32,973 bases of DNA from JBBREP01 sp038202885 (GCA_038202885.1 JBBREP010000031.1:1-32973), one strand, 5' to 3'; positions 1-7,726 are shown, numbered from the stretch's first letter. A program made the numbers and translations. Notes: generated by a model not told the origin, from the letters alone.

Positions 1-452
1 AACGCCGCGCGATATTGCACACGTCTTCGATCAGGCCGGCCTTCGCGACCTCGCAGAACACATCTTCGAGTTCGGCGAAGCTGTCGTTGGCTTTGGCGCC
101 GTGGCGCGCCCGGGCCAGGACCTCGACATGACCGGTCGGGATCTCACCGGCTGCCCACGCCGCACCGGTCTTCGGCATCGCGTCGACCTGGCGGGCGGTA
201 CGCACCAACGTGCGCATCATGACGGCTCATCCGCCACGCGGAACGTAACCACACTGCGCTCGATTCAGCACCGTCAGCGGCCCATTCACCCGACCCGTCA
301 AACACCGCGACCCGCCGCGCCACCTGCGCATCGAGACGCCGCTTCACCACCTCAAGGCGGGCGAGCGTTCCGCCCAACATTCCGGGCTCGACTGCCTCGG
401 CCGCGAGCGCATCAATCGCCGCTTCGAGCTGTTCGATCGCGCCCGTTTCCAT
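1..452 (-). pseudogene. DUF222 (13E12-family) protein, frameshifted and cut by the window edge
   Basis: Reading from ATG 452 gives METGAIEQLEAAIDALAAE followed by a helical segment and WLRSAWRMSRHDAH, which looks like the N-terminal half of a DUF222 protein; members usually end in an HNH nuclease domain, which would lie outside the window. Near 203-215 the reading frame changes: the original frame degenerates and stops at 144, while the next frame continues the family pattern (LVRTARQVDAMPKTGAAWAA, then GEIPTGHVEVLARARHGAK) and stays open to base 1. Skipping one base there restores a continuous DUF222 sequence. It may be a true pseudogene, a programmed shift or an assembly error; the sequence alone cannot decide. 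In Mycobacterium tuberculosis several 13E12 genes are LexA-controlled, which fits the operator found just upstream. Exact function of the family is unsettled; nuclease/mobile-element roles are inferred. Confidence 0.7.
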
Positions 453-459
453 ACTCGAA

Positions 460-488
460 ATACTATCGGAACAGACGTTCGATGTCAA
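460..488 (-). promoter_or_regulatory. Sigma-70 promoter with a LexA (SOS) box filling the spacer
   Basis: On the minus strand TTGACA (488-483) and TAGTAT (465-460) are separated by exactly 17 nt, and ATG follows the -10 after 7 nt, so the transcript should be leaderless. The spacer begins with TCGAAC, then four bases, then GTTCCG (482-467), matching 10 of 12 positions of the mycobacterial SOS consensus TCGAAC-N4-GTTCGA. LexA bound there would cover the whole space between -35 and -10. This is the strongest promoter by eye in the window and points at the DUF222 gene. Confidence 0.8.
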
Positions 489-604
489 TACGAAAGTAGC
501 GAAAACATTCAATGATTCCAGTCGGTATCTCATCACGCTGATGGCGAGCAATTGCACTGGGCGGGGCCTGACCGCACCTTCGGAGGATCGACTAGACACG
601 GCCC

Positions 605-904
605 ATGATCATCGTGACCGGAAGCGTGACGGCCCGTCCCGACACCTTGGCCGAGGTGCTGCGGCTGAGCCTCGAGCACGTGCATCGTTCTCGCCAGGAG
701 CCGGGTTGCTTGTTGCACTCCGTGCACCACGACGTGGAGACCCCGAACCGGTTGGTGTTCCTGGAACATTGGCGCGATCGCGATGCGCTCATGGCGCACT
801 TCGGCGTAGCGGCATCCCGCTCGTTCGCACGATCACTCGCTGAATTGGGCGAGCAGTCGAGCCTCGAGATCTACGAAGCAGAACGCATCACGCTGGAGCG
901 ATAA
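605..904 (+). CDS. Antibiotic biosynthesis monooxygenase (ABM) domain protein, YgiN-like
   Basis: A 99-residue protein that is a single ABM ferredoxin-like alpha+beta domain: the first strand is MIIVTGSVTARPD, then a helix EVLRLSLEHVHRSRQEPGCL, the strand HDVETPNRLVFLEHW with the family's typical EHW/E-x-W ending, and a second helix DRDALMAHFG. ABM proteins of this length act as dimeric heme-free quinol or polyketide monooxygenases or as stress-related enzymes; the substrate cannot be told. It stands alone between the divergent DUF222 gene and the kinase at 947. A GGAGG lies too far upstream (about 20 nt) to serve this ATG, so the initiation mode is unclear. Confidence 0.85.
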   Translation: MIIVTGSVTARPDTLAEVLRLSLEHVHRSRQEPGCLLHSVHHDVETPNRLVFLEHWRDRDALMAHFGVAASRSFARSLAELGEQSSLEIYEAERITLER

Positions 905-932
905 ACCACAACGCAGCGCGGTCAATCTCCCG

Positions 933-938
933 TACGGT
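933..938 (+). promoter_or_regulatory. -10 TACGGT, leaderless-type start
   Basis: TACGGT ends 8 nt before GTG 947 and no Shine-Dalgarno sequence is present. The placement predicts transcription starting at or next to the start codon. Confidence 0.5.
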
Positions 939-946
939 GCCGGGTT

Positions 947-1888
947 GTGGCGATTGAGGCGGGCGACGCTGAGCGGTTCCTCACCGAAGGGCTTGGTCTT
1001 GCGGTGCGCAATGTCGCGCACCTCGGCGCGGGCGCATGGTCGACGTGTTTCGGTTTCCGCTGCGCGGGCGCGGATCTCGTGATTCGCTTCGGGACCAAGC
1101 TCGACGACTTCGAGAAAGACCGCTTTGCATCCACCTACCGCGCTCCTGGCCTGGCGATCCCGCGTGTGCGCGACATCGGCGAGGCGTTCGACGGTCACTA
1201 CGCGGTGTCGGAGCGCGTCTTCGGCACGCCGCTCGAAAGGCGCGGCACCCAGCAATGGCTCGACGTGGTTCCTGCGCTTGTCGAGCTGCTCGAAGCCATG
1301 CGCACGACCGACCCTTCGACCACCACAACGTGGGGAGTGTGGGACGGCAATGGTCGCGCGCCCCACGAGAGCCTGGCGGCCTTTCTGCTGTCGGCCGACG
1401 ACGACGCACCGACGCACCGCACGCACGGCTGGCGCGCCAAGCTGCAGCGTTCAACGGCGGGTGACGCGGCATTCTGCTGGGGCTACGCGCTGCTGGAGTC
1501 CATTGCGGAGCAAGCGACCGACGGTGTGTCTCGAAGCTTGGTGCACTGCGACCTGATGAACCGCAACGTGCACGTTGCCGACGCCGCGATCGCCGGCGTC
1601 TTCGACTGGGGTTGCGCGATCTATGGCGACCATCTGTGCGACCTGGCCTGGTTGCAGTTCTGGGGGCCGTGGTTCCCCGAGCTCGACCTCGCCGCGCTGC
1701 GTGCTGCGCTCGACGACCGATGGCGCGATGTTGGGTACGAAGTGGCGAACCGAGCTGCGCGCGAACTCGCGAGCTACCTCTACATCGGCCTCACGCACCT
1801 GGCCTACAACGCCTACCTCGAAGACTGGAAGGGTGTCGCCGACGTCGAGGCGCGCATGCGCGAGCTCGTTGGCCTGTCGGGCTGCTGA
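947..1888 (+). CDS. Aminoglycoside phosphotransferase (APH)-family small-molecule kinase
   Basis: 313 residues with the protein-kinase-like APH fold. LGAGAWSTCFGF near residue 25 is the nucleotide loop, HCDLMNRN (H200, D202, N207) is the Brenner catalytic loop HxDxxxxN, and FDWGCA with D220 supplies the second metal-binding aspartate. The family phosphorylates hydroxyls of antibiotics, choline, homoserine, sugars and similar molecules; FDWG followed by GDHLCDLAW is common in members of unknown substrate. GTG 947 is chosen because TACGGT lies 8 nt upstream, as at other leaderless starts here. The gene ends 7 bp before the stop of a second APH-family gene in the opposite direction; the two are clearly different subfamilies, not a recent duplication. 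Confidence 0.85.
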   Translation: MAIEAGDAERFLTEGLGLAVRNVAHLGAGAWSTCFGFRCAGADLVIRFGTKLDDFEKDRFASTYRAPGLAIPRVRDIGEAFDGHYAVSERVFGTPLERRGTQQWLDVVPALVELLEAMRTTDPSTTTTWGVWDGNGRAPHESLAAFLLSADDDAPTHRTHGWRAKLQRSTAGDAAFCWGYALLESIAEQATDGVSRSLVHCDLMNRNVHVADAAIAGVFDWGCAIYGDHLCDLAWLQFWGPWFPELDLAALRAALDDRWRDVGYEVANRAARELASYLYIGLTHLAYNAYLEDWKGVADVEARMRELVGLSGC

Positions 1889-1895
1889 ACGATCG

Positions 1896-2903
1896 TCACC
1901 ACTGGCCGTCGAGGACGCGCAGCAAATCCCATTCGGTCTCGGCGACTCGCCGGCCGATCGCCGCAAGCTCGACCGAGCGAACGTGGCCGTTGAGGTGCGT
2001 GAACGACTGCACCATGGCGATGCCGCCCCATCGCAGCGTGCCGAGCGCAACCCAGAACCGCAGCGTGTCGATCGACGGCCGCACGCCGCCGGCCGCCTCG
2101 TAGGCGTCGAGTAATTGTTCGACCGATCCGAAGCCACCCGCGATCTTGTCGTTGGCGCCGAAACGCCAGGCGCGTACGCACAACCAGCCGAGGTCTTCGA
2201 TGGGATCGCCGAGGTGCGCGAGCTCCCAGTCGAGCAGCGCGGTGAGGCCGTCGGGGCCGACCATGAGGTTCCCGTTGCGAAAGTCGCCGTGCACGAGCGC
2301 AGGCGCCTCCGGTGGCGCCGGCAGGTGGTCCTGCATCCATCGAATCCCCAACTCGAAGGCCGCGTGCGGTTCGCCGAAGCCGTCGAGCGCGCTGCGCCAC
2401 TGCACCAGGTGGCCGGGCGCGTCGAGCAGGGGCAGCTCCGGCAGCGACGCCACCGGCACCGCGTGCACCCGTGCCGCGAGCGTGCCGCACTGTTCCGCAA
2501 GCCGTTCGCGTGCGACCGCGAATGCCTCGTCGCGCAGGATCTTGCGTGGGATCGTCTCGCCGTCGACCCGGTCCATCACGAAGCCACTGCCGAGACCGTC
2601 GTCGGCCTCCAACATCATCCTGACGCGGGGCGCGGCGACTCCCGCGTCGAACGCGGCCGCGAGGAGTGCATACTCCGTTGAGCGTTCGCTGGCGAGCGTC
2701 GAGGTTCCCGGGTCACGTCGCAACACGAGATGTTCGATACCGCCGTCACTCGACTCCGCGTCGAACAGCCAGGTCTCGCGCGAGGCGCCGCCGCTCACCC
2801 GGCGCAGATCGCTGACCGCAACGCCGCCGAAGCCACCCCGTGCCAGCGCGGCCGCGAGCAACTCAGGATCAGGCGCAGCCACGCCGCCGGACCCTACCCG
2901 CAC
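1896..2903 (-). CDS. APH-family phosphotransferase of the ACAD10/11-associated type
   Basis: 335 residues. The ATP-binding strand is RRVSGGASRETWLFD, followed by VLRRDP with the likely ATP-anchoring Arg/Lys region, then the catalytic loop HGDFRNGN (H205, D207, N212) and the metal site LLDWELAHLGDPIEDLGWL (D225). This arrangement (SGGxSRETW, HGDFRxGN, DWELAHLGDP) is typical of the phosphotransferases that sit with acyl-CoA dehydrogenases in actinobacteria and resemble the ACAD10/11 kinase domain, which phosphorylates 4-hydroxyacyl-CoAs. That substrate is a family-based suggestion; no acyl-CoA dehydrogenase is adjacent. The GTG at 2903 has GGGAG directly abutting it, so the exact start is uncertain. 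It ends tail-to-tail with the kinase at 947. Confidence 0.85.
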   Translation of the reverse strand: MRVGSGGVAAPDPELLAAALARGGFGGVAVSDLRRVSGGASRETWLFDAESSDGGIEHLVLRRDPGTSTLASERSTEYALLAAAFDAGVAAPRVRMMLEADDGLGSGFVMDRVDGETIPRKILRDEAFAVARERLAEQCGTLAARVHAVPVASLPELPLLDAPGHLVQWRSALDGFGEPHAAFELGIRWMQDHLPAPPEAPALVHGDFRNGNLMVGPDGLTALLDWELAHLGDPIEDLGWLCVRAWRFGANDKIAGGFGSVEQLLDAYEAAGGVRPSIDTLRFWVALGTLRWGGIAMVQSFTHLNGHVRSVELAAIGRRVAETEWDLLRVLDGQW

Positions 2904-2940
2904 CTCCCTGCGGTGCAGGTTGGACTAGGCGCAATAGTGC

Positions 2941-3043
2941 GGCGACCGGAGCAGCCCGAGAGCGAGGGACGAGCGACGCGGGTGCGCAGGGAACTCGCCG
3001 CGCCGGACGGAGTAGGCGCAATAGTCACGACGGAGTAGGCGCC
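2941..3043 (-). repeat. Dispersed 3'-flanking repeat, copy A
   Basis: Read on the minus strand, right after the stop of the histidine kinase at 3048, the sequence GCGCCTACTCCGTC occurs twice (around 3043 and 3019). It is followed by GGCGCGGCGAGTTCCCTGCG and then a GTCGCTCGTCCCTCGCTC stretch ending in GGGCTGCTCCGGTCGCCGC. The same string, with few changes, recurs at 11105, 19746 and 32112. A GCGCC/GGCGC pair can close a small hairpin. It fills the otherwise empty gap between the kinase gene and the phosphotransferase gene. Confidence 0.75.
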
Positions 3044-3047
3044 ATAT

Positions 3048-4487
3048 TCACGCCACTGGCAGTGTCACCGTGGCGTCGACGCCGCCGGTGTCGGCCGCGT
3101 CGAGGCGCGCGTTGCCGCCGCTGGCCTCGGCGAGCTGGCGCACGATCGCGAGGCCGAGGCCCGAGCCGCGACCTGGGGTCGAGTTGGACGCGCGCCAGAA
3201 GCGGTCGAACGCGCGGTCGCGTTCGACGTCGGGGAGGCCCGGGCCGTGGTCGACGACGTGCACCGTGATCTGTTCCGCGCCCCGCTCGACGCGCATCTTG
3301 ATCGTGGCGTCGGGCGGTGACACTTCCAGTGCGTTGGCCAAGTAGTTGTCGAGCACCTGCGCGAGCGCGCCCTTCACGGCCGTGGCGCGCGCACCCGACG
3401 GCGGGCCCGTCTCGATCCGCACGGCCTGCTCGTCGGCGAAGGCTTCCCACGCGGCGGCGCGCTGGCGCACTTCTTCGTCGACGTCGATGATCTCGCGCTC
3501 GGGTCGCTGCCCATCGGCGCGGGCGAGCGCGAGCAGACCTTCGACGAGTCGCGCCAAACGACTGATCTCGTTCGACAGCACCTCGATGTCGCCCGGCAGT
3601 TCTTCGGGGGAAGCGAACTCGAGGTTCTCGAGCCGGAGCCGCAGCGCGGTCAGCGGCGTGCGCAACTCGTGCGATGCGTCGGCGACGAACGTTCGTTGGG
3701 CGCGTATCAGCTCGCCGAGGCGGCGCGCCATGTCGTTGAACTCGGCCGCGAGCGTCCGCACTTCCGGCGGGCCGGCCCGGGTCGGGGCGCGCGCGGTCAG
3801 GTCGCCTCCGGCGAGCGCGGTCACGGCGTCTTCGAGCGAACGCACCGGGCGCGTGACCGATCGCGCCAGCACCGAACCGACGATGCCGACCGCGCCGAGC
3901 ACAACAAAGGCCAACAATCCCAACGAAAGCCAGTTGCTACGGATCCGGTTGTGGAGGCGGTCAACTGCGTAGCCGAGGCGTACCGCTCCGAGGAGTTGTG
4001 ACCCCGACACGACGGGCACGACGACGTAGAGGATCTCTTGTTTGAGATCGTTCGAGTAGCGCTGCACATCGGTCGAGACGGGATTCTTGCGGTGCCCTGG
4101 ATGCGCGAGGTCGAGCGTCTTGGCGATCTCGGCCTGCTTGGAGTAGTCCTTGCCCTCGACCGCTTGTGGGTGCGACGCGATGACGAACTGCGCACGCGGA
4201 TCGACGACGAGGACGCCGACGTCGAGCGACGTGGAGACCTTCTGCACCTGGCTCGTGAGCCGACCGAGCGCCTCGAGTGCCGCCTTCTTCTTTGCGGCGG
4301 TGGTCTGATGTGTGCGCGCGTCGAGCGCGTCTTCGCTGAAGCTGCCGAGCACGCGCGCGCTGCGTTCGAGCGACGCGACGACTTGCGCCTTTTCGCTGCG
4401 TTGGAACGTGATGCCAAGCGGGATCTCGAGGATCAACAGCACGAAGGCTGTGATCGTGAGGTAGCTGCCGAGCAGTCGGCGGGTCAC
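3048..4487 (-). CDS. Two-component sensor histidine kinase with an extracytoplasmic sensor domain
   Basis: 479 residues. A membrane segment at about 9-27 is followed by an extracytoplasmic domain of roughly 155 residues containing LDVGVLVVDPRAQFVIASHP and EILYVVVPVV, a PAS/Cache-like pattern. A second membrane segment lies at 186-208, then HAMP (RSVTRPVRSLEDAV), the dimerisation/phosphoacceptor motif ASHELRTPLT with H273, and the ATPase boxes NYLANAL, DHGPGLP, FDRFWR and GSGLGLAIV. It phosphorylates the response regulator encoded 19 nt upstream (stop at 4507). The open frame extends further upstream through the regulator's antiframe, but GTG 4487 is the only sensible start: it lies just before the first membrane helix. 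The ligand is unknown. Confidence 0.9.
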   Translation of the reverse strand: MTRRLLGSYLTITAFVLLILEIPLGITFQRSEKAQVVASLERSARVLGSFSEDALDARTHQTTAAKKKAALEALGRLTSQVQKVSTSLDVGVLVVDPRAQFVIASHPQAVEGKDYSKQAEIAKTLDLAHPGHRKNPVSTDVQRYSNDLKQEILYVVVPVVSGSQLLGAVRLGYAVDRLHNRIRSNWLSLGLLAFVVLGAVGIVGSVLARSVTRPVRSLEDAVTALAGGDLTARAPTRAGPPEVRTLAAEFNDMARRLGELIRAQRTFVADASHELRTPLTALRLRLENLEFASPEELPGDIEVLSNEISRLARLVEGLLALARADGQRPEREIIDVDEEVRQRAAAWEAFADEQAVRIETGPPSGARATAVKGALAQVLDNYLANALEVSPPDATIKMRVERGAEQITVHVVDHGPGLPDVERDRAFDRFWRASNSTPGRGSGLGLAIVRQLAEASGGNARLDAADTGGVDATVTLPVA

Positions 4488-4506
4488 GGTCTGGCGCTGT
4501 CTTTCG

Positions 4507-5166
4507 CTACTCGGGCTCGTGCAGCCGGAAGCCGACGCCGCGCACGGTCGCGATCCAACCGGCGTCGCCGAGTTTCTTGCGCAGCGCCGCGATGTGCACG
4601 TCGAGCGTCTTGGTCGGCCCGTACCAATGCGTGTCCCAGACCGACTCCAGAATGTCTTGGCGCGCGAACACCGCGCCGGGATCCGACGCGAGGTACGCGA
4701 GCAGATCAAATTCCTTGGGTGTGAGTTGCAGCTCCTCGCCGTCTCGCGTGACGCGCCGCGTGCGACGGTCGATCTCGAGGTCGCCGATCTTCGTGGCCGC
4801 GGGCGCTTCGGCGCGTGGTTGGGTGCGCCGCAGCACGGCTCGGATCCGGGCGCGCAGCTCACGGAAACCGAATGGCTTCACGAGGTAGTCGTCGGCGCCA
4901 AGTTCGAGCAACACGACGCGGTCGATCTCATCGGCGCGTGCGGTGATGACGATGATCGGCGTGTCGCCCCGAGCCCGGAGCTGACGGCACACGTCGGAGC
5001 CGTCGGCGTCGGGCAGCCCGAGGTCGAGCAGGACGAACTCCGGTGCCTCGTGTTCGAGGGCCTCCATCGCCGTACGGACTCGCACGACCGTGAAACCGTC
5101 GCGGCGAAGTCCGGCCGTGAGGGGCTCAGCGATGGAGTCGTCGTCTTCGACGAGGAGAATTTCCAT
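4507..5166 (-). CDS. OmpR/PhoB-family response regulator
   Basis: 219 residues. The receiver domain has the acidic pocket at VEDDD (7-9), the phosphoacceptor D48 in FVLLDLGLP, T/A switch region VITARA and K97 in YLVKPF. The C-terminal winged helix (about 125-215) shows LTPKEFDLLAYLASDPGAV, the recognition-helix stretch TKTLDVHIAALRKKLG and the wing RGVGFRL. First gene of an operon with the kinase downstream. It diverges from a second regulator gene at 5329 with 162 bp between, so both promoters share that gap. Confidence 0.93.
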   Translation of the reverse strand: MEILLVEDDDSIAEPLTAGLRRDGFTVVRVRTAMEALEHEAPEFVLLDLGLPDADGSDVCRQLRARGDTPIIVITARADEIDRVVLLELGADDYLVKPFGFRELRARIRAVLRRTQPRAEAPAATKIGDLEIDRRTRRVTRDGEELQLTPKEFDLLAYLASDPGAVFARQDILESVWDTHWYGPTKTLDVHIAALRKKLGDAGWIATVRGVGFRLHEPE

Positions 5167-5328
5167 GGGTTAACCGTCGCGCGAACCGCACGTTCAGCTC
5201 GGCTTGGTGGCCCGAATCTTTACCGAAGCAGGGTTCTCGAGGGCGACAAGGCTCGATTCCGCATGATCTGCACCGTTTCTCCACACGACGCGGACCTCGT
5301 CCGCGCAGGGTGTCCGTAGTCTTTTCAT
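5167..5328. promoter_or_regulatory. Shared divergent promoter region of two two-component systems
   Basis: The 162 bp between ATG 5166 (minus) and GTG 5329 (plus) contain no gene. The plus-side start has TAGTCT (5317-5322) 6 nt before GTG. No clear -35/-10 pair could be assigned to the minus side. A GTTAAC palindrome sits 3 bp before ATG 5166. Direct repeats that would mark OmpR-type binding sites could not be assigned with confidence. Confidence 0.5.
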
Positions 5329-6048
5329 GTGCCGGGGCCATCTCACACGATCGCTGTGATCGAAGATGAGCTGTCGATCGCGCAGGCTGTAGCCGCGCGA
5401 CTGCGGAGCGAGGGCTACATCGTCGAGATGGCCGACGACGGGCCGTCGGGCGTGGAGCTCGTGCAACGCATCCAGCCCGACCTCGTCGTGCTCGATCTCA
5501 TGCTGCCCGGCTTCGACGGCCTCGAGGTGTGCCGCCAGATCCAGCGCGACCGGTGGGTGCCCGTGCTCGTGATCACCGCACGCGACTCCGAGGCCGACAT
5601 GATCCTCGGGCTCGGTGTGGGCGCCGACGATTACATGACGAAGCCGTTCAGCGCTCGCGAGCTCGTCGCTCGCGTGGGCGCGCTGTTGCGGCGCGTCGAG
5701 CGCGGTGCGCAGCGCACCGACGATTCCGCCGTTGGAGGTGGCATCGTCGTGCTCGGACCCGTCGAACTCGACACCGACGAGCGGCGTGCGCGCGTCGATG
5801 GCGAGCAGGTGCACCTCACGCCGACGGAGTTCGACCTCTTGCTGTATCTCGGGCGTCAGGATGGTCGAGTCACGACGCGCGACGAACTGCTCGTGCAGGT
5901 GTGGGGGTACGACTTTCCGGCTGGCGCGCGCACCGTCGATTCGCACGTGCGATCGCTGCGCCGCAAGCTCGGCGCCGACATCGTGCGCACCGTGCATGGC
6001 GTGGGGTACGCCGTGGATGCCCGAGCTCAAAGTTCGGAACGCGCGTGA
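5329..6048 (+). CDS. OmpR/PhoB-family response regulator (second system)
   Basis: 239 residues. Receiver: acidic pocket IEDE (11-14), phosphoacceptor D56 in LVVLDLMLP, VITARD, K105 in YMTKPF. Winged helix: LTPTEFDLLLYLGRQDGRV, then GARTVDSHVRSLRRKLG and HGVGYAV. GTG 5329 is supported by TAGTCT 6 nt upstream. The stop overlaps the start of the kinase gene (GTGA at 6045-6048), so translation is coupled. The operon continues into ribB. Confidence 0.93.
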   Translation: MPGPSHTIAVIEDELSIAQAVAARLRSEGYIVEMADDGPSGVELVQRIQPDLVVLDLMLPGFDGLEVCRQIQRDRWVPVLVITARDSEADMILGLGVGADDYMTKPFSARELVARVGALLRRVERGAQRTDDSAVGGGIVVLGPVELDTDERRARVDGEQVHLTPTEFDLLLYLGRQDGRVTTRDELLVQVWGYDFPAGARTVDSHVRSLRRKLGADIVRTVHGVGYAVDARAQSSERA

Positions 6049-7085
6049 ATCTGCCCCGCGAGAATCCGTTCGCTCGGCGTATCCCGTTGAAGCTGCGCCT
6101 TGCTGTGCTGCTCCTCGTTGCGGTGGCCATCACCGACGCGGTGTTCTACGTGATGATCAAGGAGTGGAAGGTGTGGCCTGCGTTCGCGGGGGCTGTCGCG
6201 GCCGCGCTCGCGCTCCTGATCGTGTGGGCGCTGTCACGCGGCACGCTGGAGCCGTTGCGCGAGATGGCGCGCGCGTCGGAGGCGATCGCTCGCGGTGAGT
6301 TCGACGTTCGTGTCGCGGTTGGTACGCGTGACGAGATCGGCCGACTCGCAGCCAGCTTCAACCGCATGGCGATCGAGTTGGAACAGACCGATCACCTGCG
6401 CCGCGACCTCGTTGCCAACGTGAGTCACGAGTTGCGCACGCCAATCACCGCGCTGCAAGCCAAACTGGAGAACATCGTCGACGGGGTCGAGGAACCCGAC
6501 CCGGTGACGATGCACACGATGCTTGAGCAGGCGCAGCGGCTCGGGCGGCTCGTGGTGCAATTGCTCGACCTTTCACGTCTCGAATCGGGCACGGTGCCGC
6601 TCGAACGCCGCGAGTTCGTCGTCGGGCCCATGCTCGAACTCGCTGTGCGCGAGTCGCAACTCGCTGAGCCCGATACCCGCTTTGCCGTCAGCGTCGATCC
6701 GCCCGATCTCGTGATCGACGCCGACCCCGAGCGGCTCCACCAGGTGGTGGCGAATCTCGTCGAGAACGCGGTGCGCTACTCGCCGCACGGTGGCACGGTG
6801 CGGGTCGAAGCCAGCCGCGCCGGTTCGGGCGTGTGCATCGCGGTCGCCGACGAGGGCCCGGGCATTCCTGAGCATGAGGCGGCGAAGGTGTTCGAACGCT
6901 TCTATCGAGCCGACTACGCGCGTTCGTCGCGTGATGGCGGCGCCGGGCTCGGCCTCGCGATCGCGCGCTGGATCGTCGACCTGCACGGTGGCGACATCCG
7001 CCCGACCGCGGCGGCACCACACGGTTGTCGGATGATCGTCAACCTTCCTACGAGTACATCCCCACGGACTGGAGTATCAGCATGA
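6045..7085 (+). CDS. Sensor histidine kinase with a very short extracytoplasmic loop
   Basis: 346 residues. Two membrane helices at about 17-37 and 46-64 are joined by only some eight residues (IKEWKVWP), the layout of intramembrane-sensing kinases that detect envelope stress or a partner membrane protein rather than a soluble ligand. HAMP follows (LEPLREMARASEAIARGEFD), then VSHELRTPITAL with H128, NLVENAVRYSP (N box), ADEGPGIP (G1), VFERFYR (F box) and GAGLGLAI (G2). GTG 6045 overlaps the regulator's stop, and the gene's own stop overlaps the ATG of ribB (ATGA, 7082-7085). Confidence 0.92.
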   Translation: MNLPRENPFARRIPLKLRLAVLLLVAVAITDAVFYVMIKEWKVWPAFAGAVAAALALLIVWALSRGTLEPLREMARASEAIARGEFDVRVAVGTRDEIGRLAASFNRMAIELEQTDHLRRDLVANVSHELRTPITALQAKLENIVDGVEEPDPVTMHTMLEQAQRLGRLVVQLLDLSRLESGTVPLERREFVVGPMLELAVRESQLAEPDTRFAVSVDPPDLVIDADPERLHQVVANLVENAVRYSPHGGTVRVEASRAGSGVCIAVADEGPGIPEHEAAKVFERFYRADYARSSRDGGAGLGLAIARWIVDLHGGDIRPTAAAPHGCRMIVNLPTSTSPRTGVSA

Positions 7086-7717
7086 CTTTGACCACGATCG
7101 ACGAGGCATTGCGACGGATCCGTCGCGGCGAGATGGTGCTGGTGGTCGACGACGAAGATCGTGAAAACGAGGGCGACCTCACAATGGCGGCGTCGTGGGT
7201 GACGCCCGAGGCCATCAACTTCATGCTGCGATGGGCGCGGGGCCTCGTGTGCATGCCGTGCGCGGGGAGTCGCCTCGACGAGCTCGGTATCGGAGCAATG
7301 GTGCCGCCGCATCAGGCGACGGCCGACACGGCGTTCTGCGTCACGGTCGATCACGTGCGCGCCGGCAGTGGCATCGGCGCCGCCGATCGTGCCCTCACGA
7401 TTGCCAGCGTGGTGAACGAGACCACCGCGCCCGCCGAGTTCGTGCGCCCTGGTCATGTGTTCCCGCTGCGGGCGCGCGAGGGTGGCGTGCTCGAACGCCG
7501 CGGCCACACCGAAGCCGCCGTCGATCTGGCACTCCTTGCTGGGCTTCCGCCGGTCGCAGTGATCTGCGAAGTGCTCCACGACGACGGTTCGCCGGCGCGT
7601 CTGCCGTATCTCCAAATGTTTGCCGAGGAACATCGGATCGTGTTGGTGTCGGTCGACCAGGTCGTCGAGTATCGCAGCGCCCTGGCGCGGTCCGAGGAAC
7701 TTCCGCTGCTCCTGTAG
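7082..7717 (+). CDS. ribB: 3,4-dihydroxy-2-butanone 4-phosphate synthase
   Basis: 211 residues, the normal size of a stand-alone RibB. DDEDRENEGDLTMAA at 23-37 is the metal/substrate loop of the family; AFCVTVDH and IASVVNETTAPAEFVRPGHV follow; RRGHTEAAVDLALLAGL holds the second active-site stretch; and CEVLHDDG is close to the usual CE(I/L)MxDDG. It converts ribulose 5-phosphate to the four-carbon riboflavin precursor plus formate. No ribA, ribH or ribE neighbours and no FMN riboswitch are present. Instead it is translationally coupled to a histidine kinase. GTP cyclohydrolase II is not fused, as the protein ends at 211. Confidence 0.92.
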   Translation: MTLTTIDEALRRIRRGEMVLVVDDEDRENEGDLTMAASWVTPEAINFMLRWARGLVCMPCAGSRLDELGIGAMVPPHQATADTAFCVTVDHVRAGSGIGAADRALTIASVVNETTAPAEFVRPGHVFPLRAREGGVLERRGHTEAAVDLALLAGLPPVAVICEVLHDDGSPARLPYLQMFAEEHRIVLVSVDQVVEYRSALARSEELPLLL

Positions 7718-7720
7718 CGT
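7715..7720 (+). promoter_or_regulatory. -10 TAGCGT made from the ribB stop codon
   Basis: The ribB stop TAG (7715-7717) is the first half of TAGCGT, and GTG 7727 follows after 6 nt. This gives the next gene a possible leaderless promoter nested at the end of ribB in addition to read-through. Confidence 0.45.
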
Positions 7721-7726
7721 CACGCG

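Noticed and set aside
4488..4862. N-terminal extension of the first histidine kinase
   Set aside because: It is a shifted frame of the response regulator; the kinase begins at its first membrane helix.
5180..5205. GAAC...GTTC pair as a second SOS box
   Set aside because: The half-sites are 5 nt apart instead of 4 and flanks do not match the consensus.
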